Positions 46,757-56,625 of a DNA stretch of 64,000 bases are shown here, piece after piece. This DNA comes from Candidatus Merdivicinus excrementipullorum. GTDB taxonomy: Bacteria > Bacillota > Clostridia > Oscillospirales > Ruminococcaceae. Each line of letters begins with the position of its first letter. Within the stretch, counting starts at the first letter, position 1. The stretch is from positions 42,945 through 106,944 of the forward strand of contig DVJP01000039.1 of assembly GCA_018716725.1 (NCBI GenBank), given 5' to 3'. A program made the position numbers and the translations under genes. The notes beneath the pieces were generated by a model, which saw only the letters and a list, made by a program, of their open reading frames with translations, had not been told where the DNA came from and did no database searches.

Positions 46757-47575
46757 ATGAATCCACGCACCGACCTGGCCCTGGAACGGGTTTTATCCGC
46801 CGGGTCTATGCCTCCCGGCGCGTCCTGCCGGGAGGAAATCCTTTACGGGATCCCCTGCACTTCCGTGGAAATTAAGAGAGAGGATGCCGCGGCGTCCTTG
46901 GGAAAGCCGGAAGGGGTTTATTACACCCTCCGCTGCCCGCCTTTTTCCCAGGCCGCGCCGGACCTCCCCGCCCAGGCGGAAGCGGCCGCCGCTCTGATTG
47001 CCCGGCTTCTGCCGGAGGAAGGGCCGGTGCTGACAGTGGGACTTGGCAATTCGGCCATCACCCCGGACGCTTTAGGGCCGGAGGTGTCCCGGCTGCTTTT
47101 GGCCACCCGCCACATCCCGCCGGAAGCCATGCCCCCCTCCTTCCCCAAGCTGCGGCCCTCCGCCGTCATCGCCCCCGGCGTTTTAGGCCAGACGGGCATA
47201 GAAAGCGCGGAAATTATCGCCGCTTTGGTCAAGGAAATCCAGCCCTCCGCCGTCATTGCCGTGGACGCCCTGGCCGCCGGGGAGCTTTCCCGGCTGGGGA
47301 CTACCATCCAAATCTGCGACAGCGGCATCTCCCCCGGTTCCGGCGTCCAGAACCGCCGCAAGGAGCTGAGCCGCCGCACCTTGGGCGTACCGGTCATCGC
47401 CGTAGGCATCCCCACAGTGGCCGACTGCGCCCGGGAGGACGGCCCGCCCATGATGGTCACGCCCCGGGAAATTGACGCCATTATCCTAAACGCCGCCAAG
47501 ACCATCGCCTTCGCCATCGACCGTGCCCTTCAGCCCAGCCTGTCGTTGGAGGATTTGACGGCCCTTTCCAGCTGA
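46757..47575 (+). CDS. gpr: GPR spore germination protease
   Basis: MNPRTDLALE, LTVGLGNSAITPDALGPEV, APGVLGQTGIESAEII, DALAAGELSRLGTTIQICDSGISPGSGVQNRRKELS. Confidence 0.96.
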   Translation: MNPRTDLALERVLSAGSMPPGASCREEILYGIPCTSVEIKREDAAASLGKPEGVYYTLRCPPFSQAAPDLPAQAEAAAALIARLLPEEGPVLTVGLGNSAITPDALGPEVSRLLLATRHIPPEAMPPSFPKLRPSAVIAPGVLGQTGIESAEIIAALVKEIQPSAVIAVDALAAGELSRLGTTIQICDSGISPGSGVQNRRKELSRRTLGVPVIAVGIPTVADCAREDGPPMMVTPREIDAIILNAAKTIAFAIDRALQPSLSLEDLTALSS

Positions 47576-47736
47576 ACGGACGCCCAAAAAATCCAAATAT
47601 CCTGGTAAAAATCCAAATTTTATCCTAGCGGAAATTCCCCCCGGCCGGTATAATAAAAATAAAATGCGGCCTGACGCTGGGATGAAGCACAGAAATCAAA
47701 TTCAGCTCAGCAGAAAAGCACCAAGGAGAGATAGTC

Positions 47737-49761
47737 ATGCATTTGGTTTTGGGAATTGACACCGGCGGCACCTACACGGACGCCGTTTTGTACGACACGG
47801 AAACAGGGCGGGTCGTGGCCTCCGGCAAGGCCCAGACCACCCGGGACGATTTGTCCGTCGGCATCAACGCCGTTATGGACGCCCTGCCGCCGGATCTATT
47901 GAAACAGATCGAGTCCCTGTCCCTTTCCACCACCCTGGCCACCAACGCCTGCGTGGAGGACAAGGGCGGCCGGGCCAAGCTGATTTTCATCGGGGCGGAA
48001 CGGCCGGTGGTGGAGGAAACCGGGGCCAAATACGGCCTGCCTCCCGCCGGCGAAATCTTTTTCCTGGATGCGGAAATCCAGTTTGACGGAACCGTTGCCC
48101 GGGAACCGGACTGGGATGCTTTCCTGCGGGATATCCCGCCCTTTTTGGAGGGGGCGGACTCTCTGGCGGTGGTCTCCTTCCAGGGCATCAAAAACCCCAC
48201 TCTGGAGCAGAAGGCAAAAAAACTGCTGCTGGACCACTTCGGCATGTTCACTGTCTGCGGCCATGAGCTGTTCTGGAGCTTAAACTACATCAAACGGGGG
48301 GCCAGCACCCTGTTGAACGCCCGGTTAATCCCGGTTATCACCGATTTCCTGGCGGCTATCCACAAAAACCTGGAAAGCCGGGGGATTTCCGTGCCCATTG
48401 TCATTGTCCGCAGCGACGGGACCTTGATGTCGGAGGAATTCTCCCTGGAACGGCCGGTGGAAACCATCCTCTGCGGCCCGGCGGCCAGCGTCCTGGGGGG
48501 CGTGGCCCTGTCCGGGGCGGAAAACTGCGCCATTGTGGACATGGGCGGCACCACCACCGACATTGCCCTGGTGAAAAAAGGCGTGCCGGTGAAAGGCGAC
48601 GGCGGTGTGTCCATCGGCAAATGGGACACCTTTGTGGATTCCGTTTACATTCACACCATCGGACTGGGCGGCGACAGCTGGGTGAAGCTTGCCAAGCCCG
48701 GCGAACAGGCCGACGGCCTGGAAATCGGCCCCCAGCGGGTGATGCCCCTGTGCGCCGCTGCAGCACGCTGGCCCTGGGTCCGGGAGAATTTGGCGGATTT
48801 GGTGGAGCGGATGCCCGTTTCCACCCACCCCCTCCACGAGTTTTTCTGCCTGGTGCGGGATATTTCCGGGGACTCCCATTATACCGCCCAGGAACAGGCT
48901 GTCTGCCAGGCCCTGCAAAAGGGCGCCATGCGCATTGACAAGCTGGCGGAGGCCGCCGGCGCGGACCTGTACACCTTAAACACCAAGCGGCTGGAATCGG
49001 AAGGGCTGATTCTCCGGTGCGGCTTCACCCCCACCGACGCCATGCACATCCGAGGGGATTTCACCCGCTTTGACGGGGAGGCCTCCCGTCTGGCGGCGGA
49101 ATTTTTGTCCCACCAGCTGGAAATCACGCCGGACGGGTTCTGCGCCCGGGTGGCCAATCGGGTGAAAAAGCAGCTCTTTCTCCATGTGATCCAGGCCATG
49201 CTGGAAAACCTTTCGCCCGCTTTCCGGAAGGAAGGCTTAAACGGCGGCCTGGCCCGGATCATCGAAGCGGCCTGGGACAACCAGGACGCGCCCAGCCCCC
49301 TGCTGCACTTCTTCCCGCGAACGAAAATGACCTTAGTGGGCATCGGGGCTTCCACCCATCTGTTTTTGCCGGATGTGGCCAAAGCGTTGGGGGCGGAATG
49401 CATCATCCCGGAAAACGCGGCGGTGGCCAACGCCTTAGGGGCTGTCACCGGCCGGGTATCCGCCACCGTCACCGCTCAGATTCTCCCGGCGGGAACGTCG
49501 GAGGAGGACGGCTGCTACATCTGCACCCCCCGCCAGCGGATTTTCACCGAGGATTACGAAAACGCTTTCCTGTTGGCGGAGGAAACCGCCCGGAAGGAAG
49601 CGGAGGAGGAAGCCCGCCGCCGGGGAGCCAAAGGGGAAATCCTGGTCACCTCCCACGATTCCTCCCAAAGCGCCCGGGTGGGCCAGGAAGCCGTCAACTC
49701 CCACGATTTGATCCTGACGGAGTCGGTCACCGCCACAGCCAGCGGCAGCGCCGGTTTCTAG
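47737..49761 (+). CDS. Hydantoinase/oxoprolinase family protein
   Basis: LGIDTGGTYTDAVLYD, LSTTLATNACVEDKGG, DMGGTTTDIALVKKG. Confidence 0.93.
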   Translation: MHLVLGIDTGGTYTDAVLYDTETGRVVASGKAQTTRDDLSVGINAVMDALPPDLLKQIESLSLSTTLATNACVEDKGGRAKLIFIGAERPVVEETGAKYGLPPAGEIFFLDAEIQFDGTVAREPDWDAFLRDIPPFLEGADSLAVVSFQGIKNPTLEQKAKKLLLDHFGMFTVCGHELFWSLNYIKRGASTLLNARLIPVITDFLAAIHKNLESRGISVPIVIVRSDGTLMSEEFSLERPVETILCGPAASVLGGVALSGAENCAIVDMGGTTTDIALVKKGVPVKGDGGVSIGKWDTFVDSVYIHTIGLGGDSWVKLAKPGEQADGLEIGPQRVMPLCAAAARWPWVRENLADLVERMPVSTHPLHEFFCLVRDISGDSHYTAQEQAVCQALQKGAMRIDKLAEAAGADLYTLNTKRLESEGLILRCGFTPTDAMHIRGDFTRFDGEASRLAAEFLSHQLEITPDGFCARVANRVKKQLFLHVIQAMLENLSPAFRKEGLNGGLARIIEAAWDNQDAPSPLLHFFPRTKMTLVGIGASTHLFLPDVAKALGAECIIPENAAVANALGAVTGRVSATVTAQILPAGTSEEDGCYICTPRQRIFTEDYENAFLLAEETARKEAEEEARRRGAKGEILVTSHDSSQSARVGQEAVNSHDLILTESVTATASGSAGF

Positions 49762-49795
49762 CGGCGAGCCGCCGCGGGCAAGTCGCCGCGGCCCC
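49759..49795. repeat. Second-class repeat module abutting a stop codon
   Basis: AGCGGCGAGCCGCCGCGGGCAAGTCGCCGCGGC, nearly identical to AGCGGCGAGCCGCCGCTGGCAATTCGCCGCGGC near 34462. Confidence 0.8.
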
Positions 49796-49812
49796 ATACC
49801 CTTGAGAAATGA

Positions 49813-49846
49813 AACAGGAGAGGACAGCATCCTCTCCTGTTTTTTG
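49813..49846. terminator. Rho-independent terminator
   Basis: ACAGGAGAGGA-CAGCA-TCCTCTCCTGTTTTTT. Confidence 0.8.
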
Positions 49847-49853
49847 CAAAATT

Positions 49854-50138
49854 TTAAGGAAACTCTTCCGCCGGAACTGCTTCCCATTTTGCCGGGGAAT
49901 CCGGGCAGGAATTGACCCGTTTGGCAGCTCTCAGTTCCACAAAACAGCCGCAGAGAGCGCACATGCCGTTGAGTAAACGGCCGCATTCCCGGCAGGCCGC
50001 CAGACGCTTTTGATATTCCGGTTCCGGGGTTTTCACAATGTCCGGCAAAGCGGCAAGGCGTTCTTCCACAATCCGGGCGAATTCTGTTTCCCCCATTTCC
50101 TTCAGGAGGCATTTCCGGCAGATCCGCTGGTTTTCCAT
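49854..50138 (-). CDS. Cys-rich DUF6171-like small protein
   Basis: ICRKCLLKEMGETEF...CRECGRLLNGMCALCGCFVELRAA. Confidence 0.65.
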   Translation of the reverse strand: MENQRICRKCLLKEMGETEFARIVEERLAALPDIVKTPEPEYQKRLAACRECGRLLNGMCALCGCFVELRAAKRVNSCPDSPAKWEAVPAEEFP

Positions 50139-50141
50139 GGC

Positions 50142-51620
50142 TTATTCCACCGCGATTTCCACTGCGCTGCAAGGCGGCAGGGTAAAATTCAGCCCGCTTG
50201 GGGTGACGGATACCCCGGCAAAAGCCTGGATGCCAACGGTTTCCGGGTTTTCAAAGGTGTTATAGGCGTCCATGGGGCCTGTCAGAATCCGGGCGGAAAC
50301 TTTGCCGGCTTCCCGTCCCAAAACCGCACAGTCCACCGGACAGGGTTCCGATGCCGAGAGGTTGGCGGCCGTAATATGCATTACGCCGCTTTCACCCTCC
50401 GAAGCAGACAGCGTAAGCTGCGGAACCTGTTCCCCTAAAAGCAGGCCGGTTTTTCCCGTTTCGACGGAGGTCTCCAGCAAATCCGCGTCCTGATGGCGCT
50501 GATAAAGGTCAAACACATGGTATGTGGGGGTAAGGAGCATCTTCTCGCCTTCCGTGAGGATGACAGCCTGCAAAACATTGACCATCTGGGCAATATTGGC
50601 CATCCGCACCCGGTCGCTGTGGGCGTTGAAAATATTTAAGGTCAGCGCCGCTACCATAGCGTCCCGCATGGTGTTCTGCTGGTAAAGGAAGCCGGGATTG
50701 GTGCCGGGTTCCACATCATACCAGGTCCCCCATTCGTCCACCATAAGCCCAATGCGCTTTTCCGGGTCGTACCGGTCCATAATGGCGCTGTGGCGGGTAA
50801 TAAGCTCCTCCATTTTTGCCGCCCGGTACAATGTACGGTAATAAAGCTCCTCGTTAAACTCGGTGGCGCTGGTTTTATTCTCCCAGTCTTTTCCAGGCAC
50901 GGTATAGTAGTGGAGGGAAATGCCGTCCATATACGGCCCCGCGATGCTCATAACGGTGTCCATCCACTCATAGTCGGCAGCGTTCGGCCCGCAGGCAATG
51001 CGGAAAATGCGGTTATCTCCGTAATTGCGCAGATAGGTTTGGTACCGCCGGTACTCGTCGGCATAATAGGAAGGGCGCATATTGCCGCCGCAGCCCCAGT
51101 TTTCGTTGCCGACGCCGAAATATTTGATTTTCCAGGGGGCTTCCCGGCCGTTTTCCTTGCGCCAGCCGGCCATGGGGGACACCCCGTCAAAGGTCATGTA
51201 CTCCACCCACTCGCTCATTTCCCGGACGGTGCCGGAGCCGACGTTGCCGTTAATATAAGGCTCGCACCCCACCTGGCGGCAGAATTCCAAAAACTCATGG
51301 GTGCCAAAGGAATTATCCTCCAAAACGCCGCCCCAATGGGTATTGATCATTTTTTTCCGGGATTCTTTGGGGCCTACCCCGTCTTTCCAGTGGTATTCGT
51401 CGGCAAAGCAGCCGCCGGGCCAGCGCAGCACCGGGACTTTGATATTTTTCAGCGCCTCCACAACATCAGTGCGCATCCCGTTGACATTGGGGATTTTGGA
51501 ATCTTCCCCCACATACAGGCCGTTATAAATGCACCGGCCCAGGTGTTCCGAAAAATGCCCGTAGATATTTTTGTTGATCCGGGATTTTTTCTTTGCCGCG
51601 TTAATGATAACCTTTGCCAT
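50142..51620 (-). CDS. Alpha-N-arabinofuranosidase (GH51)
   Basis: [76 protein letters not shown]. Confidence 0.95.
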   Translation of the reverse strand: MAKVIINAAKKKSRINKNIYGHFSEHLGRCIYNGLYVGEDSKIPNVNGMRTDVVEALKNIKVPVLRWPGGCFADEYHWKDGVGPKESRKKMINTHWGGVLEDNSFGTHEFLEFCRQVGCEPYINGNVGSGTVREMSEWVEYMTFDGVSPMAGWRKENGREAPWKIKYFGVGNENWGCGGNMRPSYYADEYRRYQTYLRNYGDNRIFRIACGPNAADYEWMDTVMSIAGPYMDGISLHYYTVPGKDWENKTSATEFNEELYYRTLYRAAKMEELITRHSAIMDRYDPEKRIGLMVDEWGTWYDVEPGTNPGFLYQQNTMRDAMVAALTLNIFNAHSDRVRMANIAQMVNVLQAVILTEGEKMLLTPTYHVFDLYQRHQDADLLETSVETGKTGLLLGEQVPQLTLSASEGESGVMHITAANLSASEPCPVDCAVLGREAGKVSARILTGPMDAYNTFENPETVGIQAFAGVSVTPSGLNFTLPPCSAVEIAVE

Positions 51621-51706
51621 AAAACCGCCTCCTTTTTTCTTGATTTTATTATACTACACTAACTGCGGAATGCAAGAGGCAATTTTTAAGCGGGAAAACA
51701 GGTAAA

Positions 51707-51733
51707 TTAGCACTCTTTGTGTTTGAGTGCTAA
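51707..51733 (+). promoter_or_regulatory. CIRCE element (HrcA operator)
   Basis: TTAGCACTC-N9(tttgtgttt)-GAGTGCTAA, exact consensus. Confidence 0.97.
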
Positions 51734-51895
51734 TATTTACTCCTGGTTCACAAAAATAGAATAGTTTCGTTACAAAGGCGGGGTATACTAAGAATTGTTG
51801 AAAGGGTAAGAAGCCCGGAAGACCGAAGCGGCGCGGCGCCCGCGCAGAGTACGCCGCCGGAAAAAATTTTTGAAGCGCGGAGAATGGAGTATATT

Positions 51896-52315
51896 ATGTT
51901 TGGCATGATTCCTTTCACCCGTGAAGAAAACAACCTTTGGAACGAATGGAACAATTTAGAAAAGAGCCTGTTTGGCAGTATGAACGGCGGCCAGTTCCGC
52001 TGCGATATTAAAGACGAAGGCGACAAATACGTAATGGAAGCGGAGCTGCCCGGATTCCAGAAGGAAGACATTTCCGTTGACGTTCAGGACGACCGCCTGA
52101 TTATCACCGCCCGTCACAACAGCGAAAAAGAGGAGAAGAAGGACAATTACCTGCGCCGGGAACGCCAGTACGGCTCCTTCTGCCGGACCTTCGACCTGTC
52201 CGGTATCCAAGCGGACAATATTTCCGCCTCCTACCAAAACGGCATTCTGGAGCTTAATCTGCCGAAACAGCAGGCCCAGGTTCCCGCAAAACGCACCATC
52301 GCCATTGAAGGCTAA
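51896..52315 (+). CDS. Hsp20/alpha-crystallin family small heat shock protein
   Basis: DIKDEGDKYVMEAELPGFQKEDISVDVQDDRLIITARHN; FDLSGIQADNISASYQNGILELNLPK. Confidence 0.95.
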   Translation: MFGMIPFTREENNLWNEWNNLEKSLFGSMNGGQFRCDIKDEGDKYVMEAELPGFQKEDISVDVQDDRLIITARHNSEKEEKKDNYLRRERQYGSFCRTFDLSGIQADNISASYQNGILELNLPKQQAQVPAKRTIAIEG

Positions 52316-52401
52316 CGCTTGATTGCTGCCGCCCCGGTTTTACTGGGGCGGCAGCTTGTCGAAAAGGAGAGTATGGTTTTGCAAATTGCACCAAGGCATG
52401 T

Positions 52402-52536
52402 GGTTTGCTTACGCAAATAAGCTGTGTAAAAAACTTTGGCAAGATTCAAAATTTGCTTTTGCAAAGCAAAATCAAATTGCGGGGTCATCCGCGGCGGGTC
52501 TGCACGTCATGAATTGATACATCAATTCATGACTCC
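52402..52536. repeat. Divergent copy of the 14205-14315 repeat plus palindrome
   Basis: Shared TTGCT-ACGCAAAT-AGC-GT...AAGATTCAAAA-TTG-TTTTGC...GCAAAATCA-AAT...GTCATCCGCGG; GTCATGAATTGAT-AC-ATCAATTCATGAC 52506-52533. Confidence 0.75.
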
Positions 52537-52669
52537 GCTTTTTTCTTTTCAGACGGCATCTCAATTCGGTCCGACACAATCATCCCCCCGAAAATAATCA
52601 AAAAGCCAGTTTTGCTGCGAATAAATTTATTGTATACTGTTTTTAAGAAAAACACAAGAGGGAAACCAC

Positions 52670-52890
52670 CTGTCCAACCGGGAACGCTTCGCCGCCGTTT
52701 TAAACGGCCAAAACCTGACCGCCTGCCCATGATGAAGCCTGGCCGCAGACTGTTGGGAGAAGGGGAAGGCGCTGAAAATCCAGGGACTGGACATCTTGCA
52801 AAAATAGTTGGGGGCGGATACCTTTTTAATGAATCCTTGGGCTGCCGGCCCTCCTTTTTGGGGGGAGTGGCATTCTTTTTTGCCTGCAAA
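52670..52890 (+). pseudogene. Degraded uroporphyrinogen decarboxylase (URO-D)-family N-terminus
   Basis: Frame reads LSNRERFAAVLNGQNLTACP*; another frame from 52751 reads CWEKGKALKIQGLDILQK*LGADTFLMNPWAAGPPFWGEWHSFLP. Confidence 0.6.
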
Positions 52891-53019
52891 ACCAGCCCAT
52901 TTGCGTATGAAATTGTGAGATTTCCCATTTTATACGAAAATCCGCCGGTTTCATTGAAAAACAGCCGGTTTTATGGTATGATGAAAGAATAAGTTTTGCA
53001 GTAAATGGGGGAAATCATT

Positions 53020-54033
53020 ATGGCAGTTTCAGCACTCAGCCTTCCGGAAGGGTACCGGTCCACGCTGGATATCCTTCAGACGGAAATTGCAATCAAGCTG
53101 GTGAAGGATACTTTTGAACGGGAGCTGGCAGATAAGCTCCATCTGATCCGGGTTTCCGCGCCTTTGTTTGTACGGACCGGCAGCGGCATCAACGACGACC
53201 TAAACGGCGTGGAGCGCCCGGTAGGCTTTGACATTTCGGATATTGGGGCGAATGTGGAAATTGTCCACTCCCTGGCAAAATGGAAGCGCCTGGCCCTGAA
53301 ACGCTACGGCTTCGGCCCCAACACCGGCCTGTACACCGACATGAACGCTATCCGGCGGGATGAGGAGCTGGACAATCTCCATTCCGTTTATGTGGACCAG
53401 TGGGACTGGGAAAAGATCATCACCCCGGAAACCCGCACCCCGGAAACCCTCCGCCACACGGTCCGGCGGGTCATGCGGGCTTTAAAAGAAACGGAGGACG
53501 CCCTTCACCGGGCCAATCCGGAGCTGACGCCCATGATTTCGGAGCAGGTGACCTTTTTATCCGCCCAGGAGCTGCTGGACCGGTATCCCGGCCTTTCTCC
53601 CAAGGAACGGGAAAACGCGGCGGCCAAGGAATTCGGCACCGTGTTCATTATGGGCATCGGCGGCAAGCTGTCCGACGGCAAGCCCCACGACGGCCGGGCG
53701 CCGGATTACGACGACTGGGATTTGAACGGGGACATTTTGGTGTGGTACCCCGTATTGAACCGGGCGGTGGAGCTGTCCTCCATGGGTATCCGGGTCAACG
53801 CCGAGTCCCTGAAAAAACAGCTGGCGTTGGCGGGCTGCCCGGAACGGGAGAAGCTTTCCTACCACCGGATGCTGCTGGATGGGGAGCTGCCCTTGACCAT
53901 CGGCGGCGGCATCGGCCAGTCGCGGCTTTGCATGGTGATGCTTCACAAAGCCCACATCGGCGAGGTGCAGGCTTCCGTTTGGGACGATGAAACCATCAAA
54001 ACCTGCACGGAGCATCAGATCACATTACTGTAA
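53020..54033 (+). CDS. asnA: Aspartate--ammonia ligase
   Basis: PLFVRTGSGINDDLNGVERPVGFDI, LHSVYVDQWDWEKII, IGGGIGQSRLCMVMLHKAHIGEVQASVWD. Confidence 0.96.
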   Translation: MAVSALSLPEGYRSTLDILQTEIAIKLVKDTFERELADKLHLIRVSAPLFVRTGSGINDDLNGVERPVGFDISDIGANVEIVHSLAKWKRLALKRYGFGPNTGLYTDMNAIRRDEELDNLHSVYVDQWDWEKIITPETRTPETLRHTVRRVMRALKETEDALHRANPELTPMISEQVTFLSAQELLDRYPGLSPKERENAAAKEFGTVFIMGIGGKLSDGKPHDGRAPDYDDWDLNGDILVWYPVLNRAVELSSMGIRVNAESLKKQLALAGCPEREKLSYHRMLLDGELPLTIGGGIGQSRLCMVMLHKAHIGEVQASVWDDETIKTCTEHQITLL

Positions 54034-54044
54034 GGAGGCCCTTC

Positions 54045-56129
54045 ATGAGTTACGATTTTTCGCAGTTTGGCTGCCAGGTGTTTAACGATACGGTCATGCG
54101 GGAAAAGCTGTCCCGCAGCACCTACCGTTCCCTGCGCCACTCCATTGACGACGGCGCGCCCTTAGGCCCGGAGGTTGCCGAGGTGGTGGCTTCCGCCATG
54201 AAGGACTGGGCGGTAGAACAGGGCGCGGCCCATTTCACCCACTGGTTCCAGCCCATGACCTCCTTTACCGCAGGCAAGCACGACAGCTTCCTGACCCCTG
54301 CTAAGGACGGCCGGGCCATTTTGGAATTTTCCGGCAAGGAATTGATTGTAGGCGAGCCGGACGCCTCCTCCTTCCCCAACGGGGGCCTGCGCAACACCTT
54401 CGAGGCCCGGGGCTACACCTCCTGGGACTGCACCTCTCCGGCCTTTGTCCGGGAAGGGACCCTTTACATCCCCACGGCCTTTTACTCCTATACCGGCGAG
54501 GCCCTGGACACCAAGACCCCCCTGCTGCGCTCCAATGAGGCGATTGCCAGGGAGGCTCTGCGGGTGCTGAAAGCCTTCGGCAGCACCACCGCCACCCGGG
54601 TCAGCCCCACCGTCGGGGCCGAGCAGGAATATTTCCTGGTGGACCGGGAGAAATACGAGCAGCGGCTGGACTTAAAGCTCTGCGGCCGGACCTTATTCGG
54701 CGCGCGGCCGGCCAAGGGCCAGGAGATGGAGGACCATTACTGCGGCCGCATCCGGCTCCGGGTCCGGCAGTTTATGCGGGAGCTGGACGAAGCCCTCTGG
54801 GATTTGGGCGTCCCGGTAAAAACCGAGCACAACGAGGCGGCTCCCGCCCAGCACGAGCTGGCCCCCATTTTTGAGCAGGTCAACGTGGCCGCCGACCACA
54901 ACCAGCTGATTATGGAAGTGATCCGGGAAATCGCCAAGAAAAACGGCCTGGCCTGCCTCCTTCACGAAAAGCCCTTTGAAGGGATCAACGGTTCCGGCAA
55001 GCACAACAACTGGTCCCTGTCCACGGACGACGGCCAGAACCTGCTGGACCCGGGCAAAACCCCTTACGAAAACATGCAGTTTTTGGTTTTCCTGTCCGCT
55101 GTTATTACGGCGGTGGACAACCACGCCGACCTGCTGCGGATGAGCGCCGCCAGCGCCGGCAACGACTTCCGCTTAGGCGGCCATGAGGCTCCCCCGGCCA
55201 TCATCTCCATTTTCTTAGGGGACCAGCTCACCGACATTTTAGAGCACATCGCCCACGGGGACGTGGTGGAGCAGACCCCCTCCTGCATCCTGGAAACCGG
55301 CGTAGCCACCCTGCCCAAGCTCCCCCGGGACGGCTCCGACCGGAACCGCACCTCCCCCTTCGCCTTTACCGGCAACAAATTCGAGTTCCGCATGGTGGGG
55401 TCCTCCGCTTCCATCGCCGTGTCCAGCTACATCCTGAACACTATTGTGGCCGACTCCCTGTCCCAGATTGCCGACCGGCTGGAAACCTGCGCCGACTTTG
55501 ACGCGGAAATCCAGAAGATTGTCCAGGAAACCGTCCGGGATCACGGCCGGGTGATTTTCAACGGCAACAACTACACCGACGAATGGGTGGAGGAAGCCGA
55601 ACGCCGGGGACTGCCCAACTTCCGCAACACAGTGGACGCCATCTCCGCCATGATCGCGCCCAAAAACATCGCCCTCATGGAGAAATTCCACGTCATGTCC
55701 GGCGCCGAGTGCCAGGCCCGGTATGAAATCATGCTGGAAAACTACTGCAAGCTGGTGAGCATCGAGGGGGCCACTATGTGCGAAATGTCCCGCCGCCAGA
55801 TCCTTCCCGCCGTCACGGAATTCGCCGGGAAAATGGCCCAGTCCTACAGCCAGCTGAAGGCCGCCGGCGTGGAAAATGAGGCGGTTCTGAACCTGGTCAA
55901 ACAGCTTTCCGGATACATCACCGAAATGGAACGGGTCACCAGCCAGCTGGAAGGCGCGCTGAATACCTGCACCGGCATCACCGACCATTTTGAGGACGCC
56001 AAATATCACCGGGACACCATCCGCACCCTGATGGAGGAGCTGCGGGGCGTTTCCGACCGGATGGAAACAATGGTTTCCGCCGAAGCCTGGCCCATCCCCA
56101 CTTACGCCGACCTGCTTTACCGGGTATAA
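54045..56129 (+). CDS. glnN: Glutamine synthetase type III
   Basis: AHFTHWFQPMTSFTAGKHDSFL, PTVGAEQEYFLVDRE, EKPFEGINGSGKHNNWSLSTDDG, RLGGHEAPPAIISIFLG. Confidence 0.96.
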   Translation: MSYDFSQFGCQVFNDTVMREKLSRSTYRSLRHSIDDGAPLGPEVAEVVASAMKDWAVEQGAAHFTHWFQPMTSFTAGKHDSFLTPAKDGRAILEFSGKELIVGEPDASSFPNGGLRNTFEARGYTSWDCTSPAFVREGTLYIPTAFYSYTGEALDTKTPLLRSNEAIAREALRVLKAFGSTTATRVSPTVGAEQEYFLVDREKYEQRLDLKLCGRTLFGARPAKGQEMEDHYCGRIRLRVRQFMRELDEALWDLGVPVKTEHNEAAPAQHELAPIFEQVNVAADHNQLIMEVIREIAKKNGLACLLHEKPFEGINGSGKHNNWSLSTDDGQNLLDPGKTPYENMQFLVFLSAVITAVDNHADLLRMSAASAGNDFRLGGHEAPPAIISIFLGDQLTDILEHIAHGDVVEQTPSCILETGVATLPKLPRDGSDRNRTSPFAFTGNKFEFRMVGSSASIAVSSYILNTIVADSLSQIADRLETCADFDAEIQKIVQETVRDHGRVIFNGNNYTDEWVEEAERRGLPNFRNTVDAISAMIAPKNIALMEKFHVMSGAECQARYEIMLENYCKLVSIEGATMCEMSRRQILPAVTEFAGKMAQSYSQLKAAGVENEAVLNLVKQLSGYITEMERVTSQLEGALNTCTGITDHFEDAKYHRDTIRTLMEELRGVSDRMETMVSAEAWPIPTYADLLYRV

Positions 56130-56137
56130 GACTCCCA

Positions 56138-56175
56138 TAGAACACAAAATACGCCGTCCCGTTTTGGGGCGGCGT
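56138..56175. terminator. Terminator hairpin
   Basis: AAAATACGCCGTCCC-GTTTT-GGGGCGGCGTATTTTG. Confidence 0.75.
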
Positions 56176-56196
56176 ATTTTGCCATTTTCAAACTTT

Positions 56197-56598
56197 TTAA
56201 TCACGGGGATCCCATTTTTTCCAGTCATAAGGCAGTAAATCCCCCAGCGTGCAGGTTTTCCAGCCGGGAAGCAGGACGTCCGCATACCGGTTATCCGGGT
56301 GCAGGGAGGTGAGGAATTCCCGGCACCGTCCGCAGGGGGGCATAATTTCCCCGTCCCAGCCCACCGCCGCAACCGCCAGGATTTTGGATTCCCCGGCGGT
56401 AATCATGGCGGCGGCCGCGGCGTGCTCGGCGCAGAAGCCGATGGAACAGGCAATGTCGATGCAGACGCCGGTGTAGATTTGGCCGTTGGCAGCCAAGATG
56501 GCGGCCCCTACGCCCCCGGCTTCGGCGTATTCTGTGAGTTTCCGGGGATTCACTACGGATTTGGCGGCGTCATATAATTTTTGTGCGAAATCCTTCAC
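56197..56598 (-). CDS. Cytidine/blasticidin-S deaminase-like protein
   Basis: SIGFCAEHAAAAAMI, MPPCGRCREFLTSL zinc motifs. Confidence 0.88.
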   Translation of the reverse strand: MKDFAQKLYDAAKSVVNPRKLTEYAEAGGVGAAILAANGQIYTGVCIDIACSIGFCAEHAAAAAMITAGESKILAVAAVGWDGEIMPPCGRCREFLTSLHPDNRYADVLLPGWKTCTLGDLLPYDWKKWDPRD

Positions 56599-56625
56599 GG
56601 AAATGCTCCTTTCTCCCGCTTCAAG

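Noticed and set aside
55239-56372. 377-aa minus-strand ORF overlapping glnN
   Set aside because: Antisense to a well-supported glutamine synthetase and also overlaps the deaminase gene frame; no recognisable domain
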